A stretch of 47,119 bases of DNA from Ruminococcus sp. (GCA_031262495.1 JAISHV010000044.1:1-47119), one strand, 5' to 3'. Shown: positions 26,322 through 35,475, counted from the first letter of the stretch. The notes: generated from the letters alone by a model not told the origin. Made by a program: numbers and translations.

Positions 26322-27470
26322 TTAAAGTCTTGACATAAAATCTCTGTATGCGAAGCGTTTTATAACGCTGTAATCGCCGGATGTGTTTTTGGTGTAGATA
26401 GAGGGGAGTTTCATGCCGTTAAAGCTGTTATTTTTTACCATGGTGTAGATAGCCATGTCGCAGAAGACAACTTCTGTGCCGGGGGCAAGGGGTTCTGCGA
26501 ATGAATATGTCCCGCAAATGTCACCGGCGAGGCAGGTAGGACCTGCTAAGATGTATGTGTGAGGCTTTACATTCGGTTCAAAGCCGCCTAAGACAGGCGG
26601 GCGGTATGGCATTTCGAGTACATCGGGCATATGACAAGCCGGAGATACATCTAAAATCGCGCATTTGCCGCTTTTGGTATTCACGATATCGAGTACCCGT
26701 GAGACTAAGATACCGGCGTTTTGTGCAACGGCTTCGCCCGGCTCTAAGTAGATTTCGGTATTGAATTCTTTTTTGGTACGCTTTATAATGTCAATAAGTT
26801 TTTTTATGTCATAACCGGGCTGTGTAATACTATGCCCGCCGCCGAAATTGAGCCATGTGATTTGCGGATATACCATTAAATGCCCGAATTTGTTAATTAC
26901 GTGCTTGAGAGTACGCTCTAAGACATCCGCGCCTTGTTCACACATTGTGTGGAAGTGAAAGCCGCTTATCTGATCGGGCAAAGCTTCCGGGAAATCTTCT
27001 ATACGGCAGCCGAGCCGTGACATCGGTGAACAGGGATTATAGATTTCCGTTTTAACTTCGGAGTATTCGGGGTTTATGCGTATGCCTATTTTGCGGGATT
27101 TGCCGGAACGGCGTATTTGAGGGTAAAACTGTGAGAATTGCTTAAAATTATTAAAGACGATATGGTCGCAGATTTTTACGATATGCGCAAAATCATCGGG
27201 GTTATATGCTGCGGAATAGATATGGTTTTCGCGCCCGGGCATTTTATCTGATGAAAGCTGTGCTTCGTATACGCCCGATGAACAGGTTCCGGATAGGAAA
27301 TCTGAAATAAGCGGGTATAAACTGTACATTGAAAATGCTTTTTGGGCAAGCAGAATTTTACAATCTGCTTCAAGGGCGATATTGCGGAGAATTTTGAGGT
27401 TGTCCGTGAGCCGCTGTTCATCAACAACATAAGCAGGGGTTCTGAAAGGGTAGTTTGCGTTCTTATCCAT
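26322..27470 (-). CDS. nspC: Carboxynorspermidine decarboxylase
   Basis: PLP-dependent fold-III decarboxylase that makes spermidine from carboxyspermidine (or norspermidine from its carboxy form). 382 residues beginning with TPAYVVDEQRLTDNL, with the PLP lysine in LLAQKAF (Lys44). GTCSSGVYEA, FHTMCEQ, the WLNFGGGHSIT glycine loop and YLEPGEAVAQNAG match the NspC-type pattern, and a C-terminal DICGTYSFAEPL block carries the cysteine/aspartate pair used at the active site. The usual partner, carboxy(nor)spermidine dehydrogenase, is not in the window. DUF896 lies 49 bp upstream on the same strand, and element B follows the stop. Confidence 0.93.
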   Translation of the reverse strand: MDKNANYPFRTPAYVVDEQRLTDNLKILRNIALEADCKILLAQKAFSMYSLYPLISDFLSGTCSSGVYEAQLSSDKMPGRENHIYSAAYNPDDFAHIVKICDHIVFNNFKQFSQFYPQIRRSGKSRKIGIRINPEYSEVKTEIYNPCSPMSRLGCRIEDFPEALPDQISGFHFHTMCEQGADVLERTLKHVINKFGHLMVYPQITWLNFGGGHSITQPGYDIKKLIDIIKRTKKEFNTEIYLEPGEAVAQNAGILVSRVLDIVNTKSGKCAILDVSPACHMPDVLEMPYRPPVLGGFEPNVKPHTYILAGPTCLAGDICGTYSFAEPLAPGTEVVFCDMAIYTMVKNNSFNGMKLPSIYTKNTSGDYSVIKRFAYRDFMSRL

Positions 27471-27519
27471 TTTTTTAATTTTTCTAAAACCGTGATCGCG
27501 TTAATTTTTATAGAAAATG

Positions 27520-27732
27520 TCAATTTTCATCATCTGTGTTCTGACTTCTGTCTTCTGACTTCTGTGCCGGTTCGTATTTGTAACCCATTAATTGTCCTTC
27601 CAAATTACGTCTCATTGCGGCGCGGTAGTCTTCGCGCAGTATGCGTTGTTCTTCGGCTTCGGAAGGGGAGAGCCCTTCGGCTTTTTTTTTCCGTGCCAAT
27701 TCGTTTATGCGGGCAATTTGAATATCGGTCAT
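27520..27732 (-). CDS. DUF896 (UPF0291) small protein with repeat-encoded tail
   Basis: A 70-residue helical protein. The MTDIQIARINELARKKKAEG segment and the following EEQRILREDYRAAMRRNLEGQL match the YnzC/UPF0291 helix-hairpin pattern; function in the family is poorly defined. The start at ATG 27732 fits homologues better than the TTG at 27744. The C-terminal residues after about 56 (QKSEDRSQNTDDEN) are not family sequence: they are translated from CAGANNN heptamers of element B, and the TGA stop comes from the end of the array. Confidence 0.8.
   Translation of the reverse strand: MTDIQIARINELARKKKAEGLSPSEAEEQRILREDYRAAMRRNLEGQLMGYKYEPAQKSEDRSQNTDDEN
27523..27565 (-). repeat. Heptamer array (element B) forming the DUF896 C-terminus
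   Basis: On the minus strand: CAGAAGT, CAGAAGA, CAGAAGT, CAGAACA and CAGATGA, followed by TGAAAATTGA. The GATGATGAAAAT end matches the array ends at 9612 and 26245. The array is in frame with the gene. Confidence 0.8.
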
Positions 27733-27772
27733 TTTAAACTTCAACCTTGTAAAATCTAAAAATTTACTTTTT

Positions 27773-27958
27773 TGAATGTCCGTTTGAATGTCAATATGAA
27801 TGTCAATATGAATGTCAATATGAATGTCAATATGAATGTCACAGCTTCGATGTCTTGCAGGGGGTGAGGGGCGAGGGGGCGGCTATTAGGAGTGGCAGGC
27901 TATACGCCGCCCCCTCTCCCCTACACCCCCTGCACCCCCTACCCCTCTCCCCCTGTGG
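27773..27958 (+). repeat. Dispersed element A, copy 2
   Basis: About five near-perfect 12-bp repeats of ATGAATGTCAAT (27773-27841) lead into TTCGATGTCTTGCAG. A long hairpin follows, with arms from 27857 and ending at 27933, of about 27 bp (GCAGGGGGTG... against ...CACCCCCTGC). It encloses a 22-nt loop conserved with copies 1 and 3. An ACCCCCT-rich tail follows. It lies between the divergent-looking 5' end of DUF896 and the 3' end of ackA. Confidence 0.85.
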
Positions 27959-28066
27959 CAGCATGGTGGGAGTCTATATAGCGATTTTGAATTTTCCGTT
28001 TACCAGTTCATTTTCAGTAATTTGTTTAGTTTTAATTGGTGCGTGGTACTACAATCAGTCAGTCAG
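27959..28066. other. Intergenic tail with TCAG tetranucleotide run
   Basis: TGGGAGTCTATATAG near 27966 resembles the core of element D and may be a decayed copy. A (TCAG)n run of about five units (28054-28073) spans the ackA stop codon. No gene is seen. Confidence 0.35.
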
Positions 28067-29263
28067 TCAGTCAGCAGTAACAAGAGCCAAAGTATCTCTT
28101 GCAATTAATAATTCCTCGTTTGTCGGAACAACCCATACTTCGGTTTTTCCTGTTGAGATTTTTTTCAAGTCGCCGTGAATAGTTTTATTTAAAGCTTTAT
28201 CAATGGTAATCCCCAAGAATTCAAGCCCCTCTGTAGCCATTTCGCGGACATCGGAGGCATTTTCACCGATACCGCCTGTGAATAAAACGGCATCAACTCC
28301 GCCCATTGCCGCCGCATATGAGCCGATGAATTTCTTAATTTGGTAGTTGAGCATTTTTTTTGCAAGGGCGGCGCGTTTATTGCCGTCATCAGCCGCAGTA
28401 CCTACATCACGGTTGTCGCTTGAGATACCCGAAACACCTAAAAGCCCGGATTTCTTATTCATATAGTCGCTCATTTCTGACGGTGTGAAATTATGTTTTT
28501 GCATAACAAATGTGACAGCCGACGGGTCAACCGAGCCTGTGCGTGTTCCCATTAAAAGCCCGTCCAGCGGCGTAAATCCCATTGATGTATCAATACATTC
28601 ACCATTTTTAACGGCTGTAATTGATGAACCGTTGCCGAGGTGGCATGAAATAATCTTGAGTGTCTTTATGTCTTTGCCCATAGTATCAGCTAAAGCCTGT
28701 GAAACAAAACGGTGTGATGTGCCGTGGAAGCCGTATTTGCGGACTTTGAACTGTTCGTAATCCTCATAGGGCAACCCGAACATAAACGCTTCTTCGGGCA
28801 TTGTTTGGTGGAAAGCCGTATCAAATACAACCGCCTGCGGTACACTTGCGGGCAAAACTTTCTTGCACGCCCATAAAGCTAAGGCATGGGGGTGGTTGTG
28901 AACAGGCGCAAGTTCCTGAAGGTCGTCTATCGCCTGAATAATTTCATCTGTAACAAGTACGGTTTTTGAAAAACGCTCCGCACCCTGAACAATACGGTGT
29001 CCAACTGCTGAAATTTCGCTCATGGAGTCAATCACTTTAGCATCGGACTCGGTGAGGACTTCAACCAATTTTTCAAATGCTTCGGTGTGTGTCGGGAAAT
29101 CAGAGTCTTTATCGTAGGTTCGCCCGTCGGAGGCGGTGTGTTTGATGTGACCGTCTATGCCGATTCTGTCACAATTGCCTTTGGCTAAAACGCTTTCATC
29201 TTCCATGTTCAGAAGCTGATATTTGAGTGAGGAACTGCCTGCATTAATTACAAGTATTAACAT
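28067..29263 (-). CDS. ackA: Acetate kinase
   Basis: Interconverts acetyl phosphate and acetate with ATP gain, the terminal step of acetate fermentation. The 398-residue length is standard. N-terminal VINAGSSSLKYQLL, the HRIVQGAERF block, FDTAFHQTMP, RKYGFHGTSHR (catalytic histidine/arginine region) and FTGGIGENASDVRE are diagnostic. No pta gene is adjacent. It has its own promoter (29300-29328). The final TGA lies in a TCAG tetranucleotide repeat. Confidence 0.98.
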   Translation of the reverse strand: MLILVINAGSSSLKYQLLNMEDESVLAKGNCDRIGIDGHIKHTASDGRTYDKDSDFPTHTEAFEKLVEVLTESDAKVIDSMSEISAVGHRIVQGAERFSKTVLVTDEIIQAIDDLQELAPVHNHPHALALWACKKVLPASVPQAVVFDTAFHQTMPEEAFMFGLPYEDYEQFKVRKYGFHGTSHRFVSQALADTMGKDIKTLKIISCHLGNGSSITAVKNGECIDTSMGFTPLDGLLMGTRTGSVDPSAVTFVMQKHNFTPSEMSDYMNKKSGLLGVSGISSDNRDVGTAADDGNKRAALAKKMLNYQIKKFIGSYAAAMGGVDAVLFTGGIGENASDVREMATEGLEFLGITIDKALNKTIHGDLKKISTGKTEVWVVPTNEELLIARDTLALVTAD

Positions 29264-29299
29264 TTATTTTTACTGCCTTTATTAAAAATTATCAGTATA

Positions 29300-29328
29300 A
29301 TTTTACACTATTTTGCGCTGAAATTCAA
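29300..29328 (-). promoter_or_regulatory. Promoter of ackA
   Basis: On the minus strand TTGAAT (29328-29323), a 17-bp spacer and TAAAAT (29305-29300). Confidence 0.7.
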
Positions 29329-29372
29329 GTACTATAAATGAAATTTTATAAATTCTACATAAAACATTTACA

Positions 29373-29951
29373 TTATTCGGTCAAAAAGGCGGCGTATGCC
29401 TTGATATATACAAATCCGCTTATTAATGTCAGTATTGCCGAAACCCAAACAAGCCCCAAAGCTATGTATATCATGAGGTTATTCATACCGGTAATCATAA
29501 ACACTAAAACGGTGATTATCGCAATCATCGTAAAGGCGGTTTTGAGTTTCCCCCAGATGTTCGCGGGGACGACGACACCTTTATCAGCGGTGACAAGGCG
29601 CAATCCCGAAACGGTGAATTCGCGTATGATTATCAGAATAACGGGCAAGCCGAATGAGTAAAACGGCCAAATGGTACAAAAATAAATCAAAGCACTGACG
29701 GTTAAGATTTTGTCTGCCAAAGGATCCATGAATTTGCCGAAAGTGGTTATGAGTTTATACTTGCGCGCTATATAGCCGTCTAAAAAGTCTGTGAATGAGG
29801 CTAATGCGAAGATGAATAACGCTATTGCCGCACTGATTTTCGGCGTATCGCTGCCGAAAAATTCGGTTCTCATTAAATATAAAGCACCCAAAAAGGGGAT
29901 TACTAAAATCACGCGCAAGACTGTTAGTTTGTTCGGCAGATTAAGCTTCAT
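29373..29951 (-). CDS. pgsA: CDP-diacylglycerol-glycerol-3-phosphate 3-phosphatidyltransferase
   Basis: Makes phosphatidylglycerol phosphate, the precursor of membrane phosphatidylglycerol. 192 residues with several membrane helices and the CDP-alcohol phosphotransferase motif D-G-x2-A-R-x8-G-x3-D-x3-D, seen as DGYIARKYKLITTFGKFMDP followed by LAD (residues about 58-80). The gene overlaps the rimO stop by 11 bp, so the two are co-translated; the rimO-pgsA order is widespread in Firmicutes. Confidence 0.96.
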   Translation of the reverse strand: MKLNLPNKLTVLRVILVIPFLGALYLMRTEFFGSDTPKISAAIALFIFALASFTDFLDGYIARKYKLITTFGKFMDPLADKILTVSALIYFCTIWPFYSFGLPVILIIIREFTVSGLRLVTADKGVVVPANIWGKLKTAFTMIAIITVLVFMITGMNNLMIYIALGLVWVSAILTLISGFVYIKAYAAFLTE

Positions 29952-31278
29952 AGATTTCTCCCAATAAGTCGTAGTCTAATGTGTCCGTTATTTTTACTTT
30001 TACGAATGCGCCCGGGGTGAGTTTAATTTCAGGCGGGGTCGTCACAAAAATTTTACCGTCAATCTCTGCCGCATCGGCATATGAACGCCCGAAATAACAT
30101 TCTCCGTATCGGTCAAAGCCCTCTATCAATACTTCTGTTACGGTATTCAAAAGTTTATGATTTTTTTGCTCCGAAATAATATTTTGCTGTTCCATTATTA
30201 TTTCAAGGCGGCGATTCTTGATTTCTTCATCAATTTGATCGGGGAAATCATAAGCCGGAGTGCCCTCTTCGCGTGAGTATGCAAAACAGCCCAAACGGTC
30301 GAATTCCATTTCTTTTAAGAAATTGCAGAGATTTTCAAATTGCTCATCAGTTTCACCGGGGAAACCTGTAATAATTGTTGTGCGTATTATGATACCCGGG
30401 ATTCTTTCGCGCAGTTTCGCAATCAAAGCACGAAGCTCTGATTCATCGCCTTTGCGGTTCATGCGTTTAAGAATTTCACCGTCACAATGTTGGATCGGTA
30501 TGTCAATGTATTTTACAATCTTCTCGCTTTTTGCGATAACGTCAATGAGTTCATCGGTGATTTTATCGGGGTAACAATACAGCAGGCGAATCCATTTAAG
30601 CCCGTCGATTTTATTGAGTTCAGTCAAAAGCCGCGGGAGTTCATACTTGCCGTATAAATCCTCGCCGTAGCGGGTTACGTCTTGGGCAATAATACTGAGT
30701 TCGCGCACACCGTTTTTTGCAAGGAATGCTGCTTCGCCTATGAGTTCTTCAATTTCACCGCTGCGGTATTTACCTCTTATCAAAGGGATAGCGCAGTATG
30801 TACAGCGGTTGTCGCAGCCCTCGGCGATTTTGAGGTATGACATGAAAGGTAACGTCCCGATAATGCGCCGCCCTGAAAGGAGTAAATCGGTGTTTTCGCC
30901 GTAAAAATTCTTCGGCGTTTTTATTTCAAAAATTTCATCCAAAACCTGAACTATTTTGTCTTCCGAGCCTATTCCGACTACGGCATCAGCCTCCGGGAAT
31001 TGGGTGGAAATTTCATCTTTATAACGCTCTGCCAAACAACCGGTGATAATGATTTTTTGGATTTTGCCCTCGGATTTGAGTTTGCCGAATTCAATGATGG
31101 TTTCGATAGCTTCTTCTTTAGCGGACTGAATAAAACCGCAGGTATTAATTACAGCACAATCGGCGAGTGCCGCATCGGCAATGATTTCATATTTTTGCGC
31201 GATTTTAAAAAGCATACGTTCTGAGTCAACAAAATTCTTAGAACACCCGAGGGAGACAATACCGACTTTTTTCTTCAT
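29941..31278 (-). CDS. rimO: Ribosomal protein S12 methylthiotransferase
   Basis: Radical-SAM enzyme that methylthiolates the conserved aspartate of ribosomal protein S12. 445 residues: an N-terminal UPF0004 domain with VSLGCSKNFVDSE (Cys11), NTCGF and GCLAERY cysteines for one Fe-S cluster, the radical-SAM motif CDNRCTYC (residues about 156-163) for the second, and a C-terminal TRAM domain ending DYDLLGEI. The SKNFVDSE N-terminus distinguishes RimO from MiaB. AAAGGA precedes the ATG. Confidence 0.96.
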   Translation of the reverse strand: MKKKVGIVSLGCSKNFVDSERMLFKIAQKYEIIADAALADCAVINTCGFIQSAKEEAIETIIEFGKLKSEGKIQKIIITGCLAERYKDEISTQFPEADAVVGIGSEDKIVQVLDEIFEIKTPKNFYGENTDLLLSGRRIIGTLPFMSYLKIAEGCDNRCTYCAIPLIRGKYRSGEIEELIGEAAFLAKNGVRELSIIAQDVTRYGEDLYGKYELPRLLTELNKIDGLKWIRLLYCYPDKITDELIDVIAKSEKIVKYIDIPIQHCDGEILKRMNRKGDESELRALIAKLRERIPGIIIRTTIITGFPGETDEQFENLCNFLKEMEFDRLGCFAYSREEGTPAYDFPDQIDEEIKNRRLEIIMEQQNIISEQKNHKLLNTVTEVLIEGFDRYGECYFGRSYADAAEIDGKIFVTTPPEIKLTPGAFVKVKITDTLDYDLLGEIYEA

Positions 31279-31329
31279 TTAGATTTCCTTTTATTGAGAT
31301 ATAATTTAACATTGCACGATTTGTGTGGT

Positions 31330-31412
31330 GCGGGCGGGACGATGTGGACATCGTCCCCTACAAGGAACGCGAAGCGTTCATAATCTAACTTCTAACATCT
31401 CACTTCTAACCT
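31330..31412. repeat. Elements C and B between rimO and the mreB stop
   Basis: Element C (GACGATGTGGACATCGTCCCCTAC in two halves, about 31338-31361) and minus-strand heptamers TAGAGGT, TAGAAGT, GAGATGT, TAGAAGT, TAGATTA followed by TGAACGC (about 31371-31416). In the mreB direction the order is stop-B-C, as after degV and the ABC pair. The mreB stop TAG is itself part of the first heptamer. Confidence 0.75.
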
Positions 31413-32417
31413 CTATGTTAGCATGGACACGTGTTTGAAGCCGTCTAAGAGTTCATCCATTTTGCCGAATGCGATTGAAGCACCTATTGCGACGCTTTCG
31501 AGGGGGCGGTCGGCGTTGTAACAGCGTACGCCGAGTTCGGAGGTTAAGAGTTTATCAAAACCGCCGAGCAGTCCGCCGCCGCCTGTTATTACAATACCGT
31601 TTTTGAAGATATCGGCGGCAAGTTCGGGCGGGGTTTGTTCTAAAACGGATTTTACAGCCGCGATGATTTCTGCTACAGGGTCGATTATTGCCTCGTAAAT
31701 ATCATAATCGGTAATTTCAATTCTTTCGGGCAGTCCGCGAATGAGGTGACGTCCTTTAACTACGGTTGTTTTTGTTCCGTCGGGGTTATAGATATTCGCC
31801 GCCGTGATTTTAGCTTCTTCGGCGGTTTTTTCGCCGATTAAAACCTTATAGCGAGCTGCAATATATTTGACGATAGCGCGGTCAAGTTTATTGCCGGCGG
31901 TGCGGATTGAGCGGCGTACAACAATACCGTTCATTGAAACAACGGCAGTATCTGTAGTCCCGCCGCCGAAATCAATAACCATATTGCCGTCGGGGTTTGA
32001 AATATCAATCCCGGCACCGATTAAAGCGGCGAGGGGTTCTTCAAGCAGCCAGACTTTTTTTGCACCGGCAGTTTTTGCGGCTTCGATAACGGCGCGGTTT
32101 TCAACATCGGTTATAGCTGAGGGAATACAGATAATTATATCGGGCATAATGAGCTGTTTTCCGGTTACTTTTTCAATGAAGAATTTAATCATGCTTTTGG
32201 TCATATTATGGTCGGAGATTACACCGTCTTCAAGAGGGCGAATAACGGTAATATGATCGGGCGTTCTGCCCTCCATTTTTTTTGCTTCAAAACCGACGGC
32301 GATAACCTCTTCGGTTTTTTTATTAAAGGCTATAACAGAGGGTTCGTTGAGTACAACACCTTGTTTGCCCATTGTAATAAGTACGTTCGCCGTACCTAAA
32401 TCAATTCCGATATTCAT
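31413..32417 (-). CDS. mreB: Rod-shape-determining actin homologue MreB/Mbl
   Basis: Membrane-associated actin-like ATPase that directs lateral wall synthesis. 334 residues with N-terminal IGIDLGTANVLI (phosphate 1), the IPSAITDVENRAVIEAA block, the phosphate-2 segment VIDFGGGTTDTAVVS and the adenosine motif VITGGGGLLGGFDKLL. No mreC or mreD follows. comF lies 56 bp upstream on the same strand, so transcription may come from the recD2 promoter. The stop codon TAG belongs to a TAGAGGT heptamer of element B. Confidence 0.95.
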   Translation of the reverse strand: MNIGIDLGTANVLITMGKQGVVLNEPSVIAFNKKTEEVIAVGFEAKKMEGRTPDHITVIRPLEDGVISDHNMTKSMIKFFIEKVTGKQLIMPDIIICIPSAITDVENRAVIEAAKTAGAKKVWLLEEPLAALIGAGIDISNPDGNMVIDFGGGTTDTAVVSMNGIVVRRSIRTAGNKLDRAIVKYIAARYKVLIGEKTAEEAKITAANIYNPDGTKTTVVKGRHLIRGLPERIEITDYDIYEAIIDPVAEIIAAVKSVLEQTPPELAADIFKNGIVITGGGGLLGGFDKLLTSELGVRCYNADRPLESVAIGASIAFGKMDELLDGFKHVSMLT

Positions 32418-32472
32418 AAATTTTTGCCTCTGTTCATTCTATCAAAAGAGTCAGTTACTTAATTTAAATTTT

Positions 32473-33144
32473 TCAATTACTTTGGTTAAAATGGATTTTT
32501 GTTTTCGCAACAGCCGCACAGGCAACGAATTCCGCACCCATAAGTTTTAAGAGCTTGGCACAAGCCGAAATTGTCGCGCCTGTGGTAATTATATCATCGC
32601 AGAGTAAAATTTTCTTGCCGGAGAGATTCTTTTTATTTAAAATTGAAAACGAATTTTCGGCATTGTGACGGCGTTCTTCGGCGGTGAGCTGATGCTGGGC
32701 TGACGGGATTTTGTTGTGTTTGAGTATTTTATAGTTAGTACTGAGACCTGTTAGTTGGTGTAGAAAATTTGGCAAAAATTCCGCCTGATTAAATCCGCGC
32801 TGCATTTTATGGTGAAACTCCATCGGCACGGCAGTAATGAGATTGAATCCTTCTTCGGCAATCTGTTTTTCTATCTTTTCGGCGGCAATCCGTGCTGAGT
32901 TTTTGTTGCCGTCGAGTTTCATTGATAAAAGAGCGGATTTGACTTTTCCCGAATAAATGAACGGCACATACATTTTATCGGTAAAAGCGGGCGGTTCGTC
33001 AATTTCATTTACTTCAAATTCATCGTAACAGGCTCTGCAAACGCATTTATTCCACGGAATGAATGTTCCGCAAGCGGGACAGCGGTTCGGCAATAATATA
33101 TCAATGGCGAAATCAAAAGGTGTAAAACAGTATTTATTTTTCAT
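32473..33144 (-). CDS. comF: ComF family phosphoribosyltransferase-like protein
   Basis: 223 residues: an N-terminal zinc ribbon with paired cysteines CPAC...CVCRAC (residues about 18-37) and a phosphoribosyltransferase-fold domain with a PRPP-loop-like ILLCDDIITTGATISACAKL. ComF proteins act in natural transformation, together with ComFA; here the partner encoded 5 bp upstream is RecD2 rather than ComFA. The HHKMQRGFNQAEFLP segment is also typical. Confidence 0.93.
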   Translation of the reverse strand: MKNKYCFTPFDFAIDILLPNRCPACGTFIPWNKCVCRACYDEFEVNEIDEPPAFTDKMYVPFIYSGKVKSALLSMKLDGNKNSARIAAEKIEKQIAEEGFNLITAVPMEFHHKMQRGFNQAEFLPNFLHQLTGLSTNYKILKHNKIPSAQHQLTAEERRHNAENSFSILNKKNLSGKKILLCDDIITTGATISACAKLLKLMGAEFVACAAVAKTKIHFNQSN

Positions 33145-33149
33145 TAGTA

Positions 33150-35387
33150 TTAAGGCGTATCATTAAATTTCTGTGTAATAAATCGTTTTAAGCCTGTGTA
33201 ACGGAATGTCCGCAGGTTATTGTCAACCATTTTATAAACAACGTTCTTTGAGCCGACTATGATTAAGAGTTTCTTAGCGCGTGTTACGGCTGTATAGAGG
33301 AGATTTCGGTAAAAGAGTTTTTCATAACCGCCGAGGAGCGGCAATATTACCGCTGTGAATTCACTGCCTTGGCTTTTATGAATGGTTGTGGCGTATGAGA
33401 GTTCAAGCTGAATAAGCTCGTCGAACGAATATTCGGAGAGTTTTCCGTCAAAATCAATCTTTACGGCGTTGTCGGGTTTTAAGATACTGCGGATTATGCC
33501 GATTTCGCCGTTGAAAATCCCCATACCTTTTTCTTTGCCTTGTGTCCAAACAATATCGTAGTTGTTGCGCATTTGCATTACTTTATCGCCGACTCTGAAT
33601 GTATTATACCCCGATTTTACAGAAATTTTATCAGGCGCATCGGGATTTAAGACATTCTGCAAAGCGCGGTTAATGGCTTCAACCCCGACTGCACCTTTTC
33701 TTGACGGACACAAAACCTGAATATCATCTAAGGGCGAAATATCATACTTTTTAGGCAAACGCTCCGCAACGAGTTCCGAAACAGTTTGCGCACATTCTTC
33801 GGTGTCAAGTCTTTGCATAAAGAAGAAATCATTGTTATTTGTGAATTCGGGGTATTCGCCTTTGACAATGCGGTGAGCGTTTGTAACAATAGCACTTTCG
33901 CTTGCCTGTCGAAAAATCTCCGTCAGTGCGGAAACGGTAATTTCACCTGAGTCCAAAAGGTCTTTTAGGACATTTCCCGCGCCCACAGACGGAAGCTGAT
34001 CCGAATCACCGACAAGGATAATGCGGCAAAGCGGTTTAAGTGCACGAAGGAGAGCTTCAAACAGCAGAACATCCATCATTGATGTTTCATCAACCACAAC
34101 CGCATCGCATTTGAGTTGATTACGCTCGTCGTGGACAAATTTAGTTTGACCGGCGTTGTCAAAAGTGACTTCAAGCAGGCGATGAATGGTTTTAGCTTCA
34201 AACCCCGTGAGTTCTGAAATACGTTTTGCGGCTTTGCCTGTAGGAGCGGCGATAAATACATTCATTCCGCGCTGAACCATCAGCGAAATAACCGCTTTGA
34301 GGGCAGTTGTTTTACCTGTACCCGGTCCGCCTGTCAAAATCATCAGTCCGTTTGTCAAAGCAAAGTTAATCGCTTTGCGCTGACGTTCGGCGTATTTAAT
34401 ATTCACAGCGGCTTCTTCAAGCTCAATCATCTGTGTATAGTCATAATCGGTATGAATATTTGAAGCGAAAGCCAACCGCGAGGCGATAAAATGCTCTGCA
34501 ATGAAATATTCATGTAAAAACACATAGTCATCATCGGGGAATTCGGCTGTATCAAAGATTTCTTCTTTAACGCCCATCTTAATTGCATTATAGACAACCC
34601 CGGAATCAACGCCCAAAAGTCGTACCGCCAAATCAGCCAAACGCTCGGCGGGACAGCAGGTATGCCCTTCCGCGGCGTGCTGACGCAGACACCACGTAAT
34701 CCCGGATTTAATGCGGTTCGGGTTATCTTTGGGGAGTTTGAGTTTCTCCGAGATATCTTCCGCTGTAGCAAAAGGCAGGTCTATACCTTTAGTACAGAGG
34801 CAATAAGGGTTCTCATTGATACACTCGACAGCATAATGCCCCCAGACTTTCCACGCCGACAACGCCGCTGACGGCGCAACGCCGAAAGACGAAAGGAACA
34901 TAGTCAGATTTTTAATGCCGTAAATCTTTTTGTATTCTTCTGTGATTACGGCGGCTTTTTTCTCAGTAATACCTTCAACTTCAAGCAGTCTGTCGGGCTC
35001 ATTTTCGATTACATCAAAAACATCAATCCCGAATTTCTCAGTCAGTCTCGCGGCAGTTTTCTTTCCGATGCCTTTAATAGCTCCCGAAGCCAGATATTTT
35101 TTTACCGAAGATATATCAGACGGCAGTTTCCTCACACAACTGACGGCGCGAAACTGCATACCGTATTTCGGGTGTGCAGAATATGAGCCTGTTAAGGTGA
35201 GTTCCTCACCCTCCGAAACCTCGCCTATTTCACCTGCTACAGTCATTATGTCGTCGCTCATATGAAGTTCTATTACCGTAAATCCGCTTTCGCGGCTGAA
35301 GAAAATCACATTTTCAACACTGCCGTCTATCGTTTCGGTAATTTGATTTACCTGTTCGGTTGCAGCGAGTCTGTTAATATTTTTCAT
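33150..35387 (-). CDS. recD2: RecD2-family ATP-dependent DNA helicase
   Basis: 5'-3' SF1B helicase working without RecBC. 745 residues: an N-terminal OB-like region (about 20-90), helix-hairpin-helix repeats (KKYLASGAIKGIGKKTA and LLEVEGITEKKA, about 95-150), Walker A LTGGPGTGKTTALKAV (near 353) and Walker B VVVDETSMMD. Motif III is GDSDQLPSVGAGNVL, and the C-terminal motif is ATTIHKSQGSEF. Some Firmicutes RecD2 proteins serve in replication-fork repair. It leads the recD2-comF-mreB set. Confidence 0.96.
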   Translation of the reverse strand: MKNINRLAATEQVNQITETIDGSVENVIFFSRESGFTVIELHMSDDIMTVAGEIGEVSEGEELTLTGSYSAHPKYGMQFRAVSCVRKLPSDISSVKKYLASGAIKGIGKKTAARLTEKFGIDVFDVIENEPDRLLEVEGITEKKAAVITEEYKKIYGIKNLTMFLSSFGVAPSAALSAWKVWGHYAVECINENPYCLCTKGIDLPFATAEDISEKLKLPKDNPNRIKSGITWCLRQHAAEGHTCCPAERLADLAVRLLGVDSGVVYNAIKMGVKEEIFDTAEFPDDDYVFLHEYFIAEHFIASRLAFASNIHTDYDYTQMIELEEAAVNIKYAERQRKAINFALTNGLMILTGGPGTGKTTALKAVISLMVQRGMNVFIAAPTGKAAKRISELTGFEAKTIHRLLEVTFDNAGQTKFVHDERNQLKCDAVVVDETSMMDVLLFEALLRALKPLCRIILVGDSDQLPSVGAGNVLKDLLDSGEITVSALTEIFRQASESAIVTNAHRIVKGEYPEFTNNNDFFFMQRLDTEECAQTVSELVAERLPKKYDISPLDDIQVLCPSRKGAVGVEAINRALQNVLNPDAPDKISVKSGYNTFRVGDKVMQMRNNYDIVWTQGKEKGMGIFNGEIGIIRSILKPDNAVKIDFDGKLSEYSFDELIQLELSYATTIHKSQGSEFTAVILPLLGGYEKLFYRNLLYTAVTRAKKLLIIVGSKNVVYKMVDNNLRTFRYTGLKRFITQKFNDTP

Positions 35388-35446
35388 TTATATATAAATC
35401 TTTTAAAATTTCAAATAGTTTTTCGCTGAAAAACTCAATCCAAATA

Positions 35447-35475
35447 ATTATATCAGATTTTTACTTAAAAATCAA
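35447..35475 (-). promoter_or_regulatory. Promoter of recD2 (recD2-comF-mreB)
   Basis: On the minus strand TTGATT (35475-35470), a 17-bp spacer and TATAAT (35452-35447). The leader is about 55 nt. Confidence 0.75.

Noticed and set aside
27773-27841. GAATGTC 12-bp tandem repeat as CRISPR or as DnaA-box/origin iterons
   Set aside because: No spacers; the unit does not resemble a DnaA box. dnaB at 23886 is in a gene cluster with rplI rather than at an origin, and no dnaA or dnaN is present.
28054-28073. TCAG tetranucleotide run at the ackA stop as a phase-variation switch
   Set aside because: The first unit already gives the stop (GAC TGA), so gain or loss of units would not change the protein.
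27855-28178. Open frame of about 107 codons as a gene
   Set aside because: It reads element A and then the antisense strand of ackA; no ribosome site and no protein-like pattern.
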